This document shows positions 60,206 to 64,000 of a DNA stretch of 64,000 nt, one piece after another; within the stretch, counting starts at the first letter, position 1; the number at the start of each line of letters is the position of its first letter. The translations under genes were made by a program, and so were the position numbers. The notes beneath the pieces were generated by a model. That model was given only the letters and a program-made list of their open reading frames with translations. It was not told where the DNA came from and ran no database searches. Source of the DNA: Klebsiella huaxiensis (GTDB lineage: Bacteria; Pseudomonadota; Gammaproteobacteria; Enterobacterales; Enterobacteriaceae); the NCBI RefSeq assembly GCF_003261575.2, contig NZ_CP036175.1:5146001-5210000 (forward strand), written 5' to 3'.

Positions 60206-61396
60206 TCAAGCAATACGGGTAAATCCGGCTTCCAGATCGGCAATCAAATCTCCCACATCCTCCAGCCCGATATGCACCCTCACCAGCGTCCCGCTGAAGT
60301 CAACATCCCCCGCCGGGCGAATGCTGTTCAGTTCCTCCGGCTGGTTTGCCAGAATTAATGACTCAAACCCACCCCAGGAATAGGCCATATGAAACAGAGA
60401 GAAATTATCGAGGAAATTCGCCATCTGCTCGTCGGTCAATCTGTTTTTCAGCACAAAGGAAAACAGACCGGAGCTTCCGGCAAAATCACGCTGGAAATAT
60501 TCATGGCCCGGACATTCCGGTAACGCCGGATGGTTGACTCGCGCCACTTCCGGTCTTGCCGACAGCCAGCGAGCAATATGAATACTGCTCTCCTGGTGCT
60601 GCTTAAGGCGAATGGCCAGCGTACGCAGCCCGCGGCTACCGTTGTAGGCGGTATCGGCATCCAGCGTTTGCCCCATGAGATATGAATTCTCACGCAGACG
60701 ATCCCAGCAGCGAGCGTTAGAAACCGCGGTGCCCAGCATCCCGTCGGAATGACCAATGGTGTACTTTGTTCCAGCCTGTATGGAGATATCGACGCCATAA
60801 TCCAAAGCCTTAAACAGCACGCCCGCCGCCCAGGTATTGTCGATCATAATGATAATTTCAGGGTTAACCGCACGGATAGCTTTCACCATGCCCGGCACAT
60901 CCTGCACTTCCATGGTGATGGAACTGGGCGATTCAAGAAACACCACCCGGGTTTCAGGGCGCAGAAGGTCCACAATACCCGCGCCAATCATCGGATCGTA
61001 ATATGTGGTCTCAACATTGAATTTACTCAGGATCTTATTGCAGAAATCCTGAGTCGGCTCATAGGCAGCCCCGGTCATCAGGATATGGTCGCCACTCTCG
61101 ACGAACGCCAGAATCGCGTTAGTCACCGCCGCAGCGCCGCAAGGATAGAGCGCGCAGCCCACACCACCTTCTAAATCACTCATCGCTTTCTGAAACGCAA
61201 AGTGGGTATAAGTCCCGCGCCGACCGTAAAACAGTTCCCCATTAGCGCGATTCGCAGTGGCAAATTTTTTGTCCTTCACGGTATCAAATACCAGCGAAGA
61301 GGCGCGCTGAATGACCGGGTTTACCGCCCCCTGTGTGTAACGTTTGTCACGTCCAGCGACGATCAGTTGCGTTTCGAGCTTGATAGAATCGTTCAT
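60206..61396 (-). CDS. Cystathionine beta-lyase-like PLP enzyme (second MetC)
   Basis: MetC-type enzymes cleave cystathionine to homocysteine, pyruvate and ammonia, and also act on related beta-thio amino acids. The 396 residues from the ATG at 61396 (AGGAGA upstream) align along their length with E. coli MetC: NPVIQRASSLVFDTV, NRANGELFYGRRGT, the PLP lysine in IQAGTKYTIGHSDGM, and the substrate-binding MAYSWGGFESLI. It is 37 bp after a symporter gene and probably cotranscribed with it. This linkage suggests a catabolic paralog, not the biosynthetic metC, which is usually elsewhere. The true substrate is open. Confidence 0.9.
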   Translation of the reverse strand: MNDSIKLETQLIVAGRDKRYTQGAVNPVIQRASSLVFDTVKDKKFATANRANGELFYGRRGTYTHFAFQKAMSDLEGGVGCALYPCGAAAVTNAILAFVESGDHILMTGAAYEPTQDFCNKILSKFNVETTYYDPMIGAGIVDLLRPETRVVFLESPSSITMEVQDVPGMVKAIRAVNPEIIIMIDNTWAAGVLFKALDYGVDISIQAGTKYTIGHSDGMLGTAVSNARCWDRLRENSYLMGQTLDADTAYNGSRGLRTLAIRLKQHQESSIHIARWLSARPEVARVNHPALPECPGHEYFQRDFAGSSGLFSFVLKNRLTDEQMANFLDNFSLFHMAYSWGGFESLILANQPEELNSIRPAGDVDFSGTLVRVHIGLEDVGDLIADLEAGFTRIA

Positions 61397-61433
61397 AATA
61401 TCTCCTGTTAACTGCTTAATCCGTATGGAAAAC

Positions 61434-62666
61434 CTACACCACCGCGACCGGCGAGTTCGCCTCAGCAATCACCTGCTTTTTCCCGGCAAACCTCTCCACT
61501 ATCTGTGCCGCGTTTAAATCGTGGATCACGTTGATAAGCGTCGCCGGAGCGTCCGTTATCGCCCCCAGCACCACCAGCATTGGGATGGCTTCCATTGGAA
61601 GTCCCAGCGTAGTAACAATAAAGATTTCCCCAAGAAATGCGCCACCCGGTACGCCGCCAACGATGATGGCGGAAAGCACGGCGATCAGCATCGTCAGGAA
61701 GAACGTCTCAGCGGTGAATTCCATTCCCAACACCGAGTAAATAAAGACAATTTTCAACGCCGCAATCATCGCCACGCCGCCTTTATTCAGGTTGACCAGC
61801 AGCGGAATTGAGACGTCGACGATTTCCGGGTTGATCCCCATCGCTTTACCGGCACGTAGCGTCACGGGTAAGGTTCCTAATGAGGAACAGGTTCCCAGTG
61901 CAGTAACCGACGGTTCGATAGCGTTACGCCAGAAAGCCTTCACCGCAGGAATACCGCCGCCAATGTACGAATAAAAAATTGAGCCAAAAATGTAATAGAC
62001 CAGCGTGGCAGCCATAAACAGGCCGATAGCGCGGGCAAAGGTCAACAACAGCGCGGAGTCCTGGCTTGCCATCGTCGCCGCGAAATAACAACCGAGCCCC
62101 ACTGGCGCAACCTTCATGATGATGGAAACAATCTTCATAATGACGGTGTTGATATCTTCCAACAGCGACGCGATGCGTTTACCCGCCTGCTCCGATTGCC
62201 CAATGGCAATACCGGCGATAATCGCCATCACGATCAGCGCAAGAATATTGGACTTAGAGAACAGCCCGATAAAATCGCTAGTGGTGATCATGCTGACAAA
62301 GTCCATCTTTCCGCTCCCTGCCTGTACAGACTGAGAGAGATCGATAGTGACGCCTTGCGCTGGGTTATACCAAAGCGCGAGCGCTACAATCCCGGCTGCT
62401 GGAATAAACGCCATCGCGATAGAAACAATAAAGATAATTGCCATAATGCGCCCCAGCCTTTTCAGGTCGGTCATACTGGCAATAGAGGACATTACGCTGA
62501 TACCCACCAGCGGAACGATAATCATAAATAACAGGTTTAGAAATATCTGACCGACTGGCTGCAATTTGCTTGCTAATGCTGGAGCGTAAATACCTAACAG
62601 CCCACCAGCAACCAGAGCGGATAAAAGAATAATAGAAGATTTGTAGGGTTCGAGTCGTGTCCACAT
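61434..62666 (-). CDS. Dicarboxylate/amino acid:cation symporter (DAACS)
   Basis: This 410-residue carrier belongs to the GltP/SstT/TcyP family. It has about eight membrane segments and re-entrant loops, with the serine-rich motif LGTCSSLGTLPVTL and the conserved VNLNKGGVAM and GGVPGGAFLG stretches. The usual NMDGT motif of glutamate carriers is replaced by NLNKGG, so the substrate probably is not glutamate. I use the ATG at 62666, preceded by AAGGT; a GTG 9 bp earlier is possible. It is the first gene of an operon with the MetC-like lyase, which suggests uptake of cystine, cystathionine or another sulfur amino acid. Confidence 0.87.
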   Translation of the reverse strand: MWTRLEPYKSSIILLSALVAGGLLGIYAPALASKLQPVGQIFLNLLFMIIVPLVGISVMSSIASMTDLKRLGRIMAIIFIVSIAMAFIPAAGIVALALWYNPAQGVTIDLSQSVQAGSGKMDFVSMITTSDFIGLFSKSNILALIVMAIIAGIAIGQSEQAGKRIASLLEDINTVIMKIVSIIMKVAPVGLGCYFAATMASQDSALLLTFARAIGLFMAATLVYYIFGSIFYSYIGGGIPAVKAFWRNAIEPSVTALGTCSSLGTLPVTLRAGKAMGINPEIVDVSIPLLVNLNKGGVAMIAALKIVFIYSVLGMEFTAETFFLTMLIAVLSAIIVGGVPGGAFLGEIFIVTTLGLPMEAIPMLVVLGAITDAPATLINVIHDLNAAQIVERFAGKKQVIAEANSPVAVV

Positions 62667-62890
62667 AACCGGCACCTTTTAATTTTAAATAATATTAAAT
62701 GAGATTAAATTCACAATTTGATGATTTTTTGCCTTCCCCCCTTTATTTTGTGATGCAACTCACTTAAGTTGTTATTTATTCACTTTAAACGCGTTTTATT
62801 TCCTATTAATCAATAATTACATGTTTAAATTACCAATGTAACCGCCTATTCGTACCGTTTTTGCAAATCACTTGTGAATAAAAGGAAAAA

Positions 62891-63817
62891 ATGAGCGCGC
62901 AAATATCGCTAAAAAATTTAGAATTTTTTATCAAAATCGTAGACTGTGGAGGATTGTCTGAAGCCGCAGCTCAGCTCAACGTGTCGCCTTCGGCAGTCAG
63001 TAAAAGCCTGGCGGCAATGGAAAATTCGCTAGGAACCACCTTAATTAAACGCACGACCCGCAGTATTACTCTGACCGATGCAGGGCAATATTTGTTTAAC
63101 CGCGCTAATAAATTACTGCAGGAGTTCGATGAAACACTCAATACCACTTCGAGCTATGATCAAAATCCGCAAGGCGAATTACGCGTCACGTGTTCAATTG
63201 CATTTGGTTATTCTCACCTGGTCAACCTGGTTGATAAATACCGCACGAAATTCCCGGATGTGAATCTTTATATCGACCTGAATGATAATTTTATCAATCT
63301 GAATGAAACTGATTTCGATATCGCTCTGCGTATCTCGACCGCACCGCCACAAAACTACGCCATGCGCAAGCTGGTACCCATCCGCTGGGCATACTGCGCT
63401 TCTCCGGGTTATCTCGCTAAAAAAGGAATTCCCCAACGCCGAATTGATTTGGCAGGCCACGATTGCCTGGTGTACCCCGGCCTCACGCCTGTGCTGAAAA
63501 TAGCTGACGAGCAGGATCGCATGCATCAATTGAAACTTCATATGCCTATTCAAGCGAACAGCAGTCTGGTGCTGTTGAAGTCCGTGTTAGAGGATCAAGG
63601 CGTCGCATACCTGCCAACTTATTTGATTGGCGGGCATATTCAAAAAGAGGAGATCACACCGCTGCTGCTTGATGGCATGATTACGTGTGAAACGCACGCC
63701 CTGTATGCCCTCTATTTCCCGAGCAAATACAGCAATCCGAAGGTACGTTCATTTATCGATTTTCTGGTTGCGGAACTGGGAACGCTGCCCACATGGGATA
63801 ACTGGATCCCCGGATGA
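62891..63817 (+). CDS. LysR-family regulator divergent from the symporter-lyase operon
   Basis: The 308-residue protein has an N-terminal LysR winged helix (LKNLEFFIKIVDCGGLSEAAAQLNVSPSAVSKSLAAME as its core, in about residues 6-45). The C-terminal periplasmic-binding-protein-like effector domain follows (about 95-300). The start follows AAAGGAAA. It is divergent from the symporter gene across a 224-bp A+T-rich gap, the typical arrangement for a LysR regulator and its target. It resembles the DsdC/GcvA-type branch only weakly, so no effector can be named. Confidence 0.88.
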   Translation: MSAQISLKNLEFFIKIVDCGGLSEAAAQLNVSPSAVSKSLAAMENSLGTTLIKRTTRSITLTDAGQYLFNRANKLLQEFDETLNTTSSYDQNPQGELRVTCSIAFGYSHLVNLVDKYRTKFPDVNLYIDLNDNFINLNETDFDIALRISTAPPQNYAMRKLVPIRWAYCASPGYLAKKGIPQRRIDLAGHDCLVYPGLTPVLKIADEQDRMHQLKLHMPIQANSSLVLLKSVLEDQGVAYLPTYLIGGHIQKEEITPLLLDGMITCETHALYALYFPSKYSNPKVRSFIDFLVAELGTLPTWDNWIPG

Positions 63818-63867
63818 ACGTTTGCGCTCCCCGTCAGTCTTCGACCCTTACCTGATAAACACCAAAC

Positions 63868-63885
63868 GCGCCGGACTACCGGCGC
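63868..63885 (-). terminator. Hairpin between the LysR gene and the right-edge gene
   Basis: GCGCCGG and CCGGCGC form a perfect 7-bp stem with an ACTA loop between convergent genes. On the minus strand a GTTTGGTGTTT stretch follows. It is a moderate terminator candidate. Confidence 0.45.
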
Positions 63886-63948
63886 TTCGGCTACTGCTGG
63901 ATCGGCACTTTGGACAGGAAAAACGTCTCGCGACCTCCTGGAGGCGCG

Positions 63949-64000
63949 CTACTCCACGGTCCAGGCTTCGCTAAAGCTCTCATCGGCGAACAGCTCCGTC
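63949..64000 (-). CDS. 3' end of an unidentified gene
   Basis: On the minus strand a reading frame enters from the right edge and ends at a TAG whose complement begins at 63949. The visible C-terminus is TELFADESFSEAWTVE. Seventeen codons are too few to identify the family. It could be a chance frame, but its end lies directly before a hairpin, as expected for a real gene. Confidence 0.35.
   Translation of the reverse strand, partial: TELFADESFSEAWTVE

Overview
The window is chromosomal DNA from a member of the Enterobacteriaceae. The left third keeps the E. coli gene order rimI-holD-rsmC-leu tRNAs-yjjZ-fhuF-bglJ/yjjQ-yjjPB-dnaTC-yjjA-opgB, and the right part keeps btsT-yjiX-yjiA and yjiN-mdtM. 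Protein similarity, an ERIC element and many REP/BIME elements fit the Citrobacter/Enterobacter/Klebsiella/Kluyvera/Salmonella range. The species cannot be fixed by eye. No prophage, CRISPR array or intact insertion sequence was seen.

1-16.9 kb is housekeeping backbone: ribosomal protein acetylation (rimI, partial), polymerase III psi (holD), 16S rRNA methylation (rsmC), three tandem tRNA-Leu(CAG) genes, two Fur-box genes (yjjZ, fhuF), a membrane diguanylate cyclase, an orphan lactose/cellobiose-type PTS EIIC, a YbaK-type deacylase, the bglJ-yjjQ regulators, the yjjPB succinate exporter, dnaT-dnaC, yjjA and opgB. A 4-hydroxybenzoate hydroxylase gene (pobA) with an AraC regulator is inserted between yjjQ and yjjP.

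16.9-29.6 kb holds two sugar-acid/Amadori loci. The gfrABCDEF-gfrR locus encodes a mannose-family PTS and two deglycases for fructoselysine and glucoselysine. It has a consensus sigma-54 promoter and a LevR-type activator. The L-galactonate locus has lgoD, lgoR and lgoT plus an extra tagaturonate reductase (uxaB-like).

29.6-38.5 kb holds two acetyltransferases and then the least familiar cluster: an RpiR regulator, KDPGal aldolase (dgoA-like), KDGal kinase (dgoK-like), a sodium:solute symporter, a RidA protein, an N-acyl-D-amino-acid deacylase and, divergently, a Zn/PLP D-serine-dehydratase-type enzyme. Read together these fit a complete route for an N-acetylated 2-amino-2-deoxy sugar acid such as N-acetyl-D-galactosaminate: deacetylate, dehydrate-deaminate to KDGal, phosphorylate, cleave to pyruvate and glyceraldehyde 3-phosphate. 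This is inference, but it explains every gene.

38.5-50 kb is a full 4-hydroxyphenylacetate catabolic cluster (hpaR, hpaG1G2EDFHIXA, hpaBC), ending in pyruvate and succinic semialdehyde. Next come the pyruvate transporter btsT with yjiX and yjiA, and a succinate-semialdehyde-type dehydrogenase that could use the second product. 55.4-60.1 kb carries an Rpn remnant, an AraC regulator with a LysE/RhtB exporter, yjiN, a MITE-like palindromic repeat and mdtM. 60.2-63.8 kb is a second MetC-like lyase with a dicarboxylate/amino-acid symporter and a divergent LysR regulator, probably for uptake and beta-cleavage of a sulfur amino acid. A gene fragment of unknown identity runs off the right edge.
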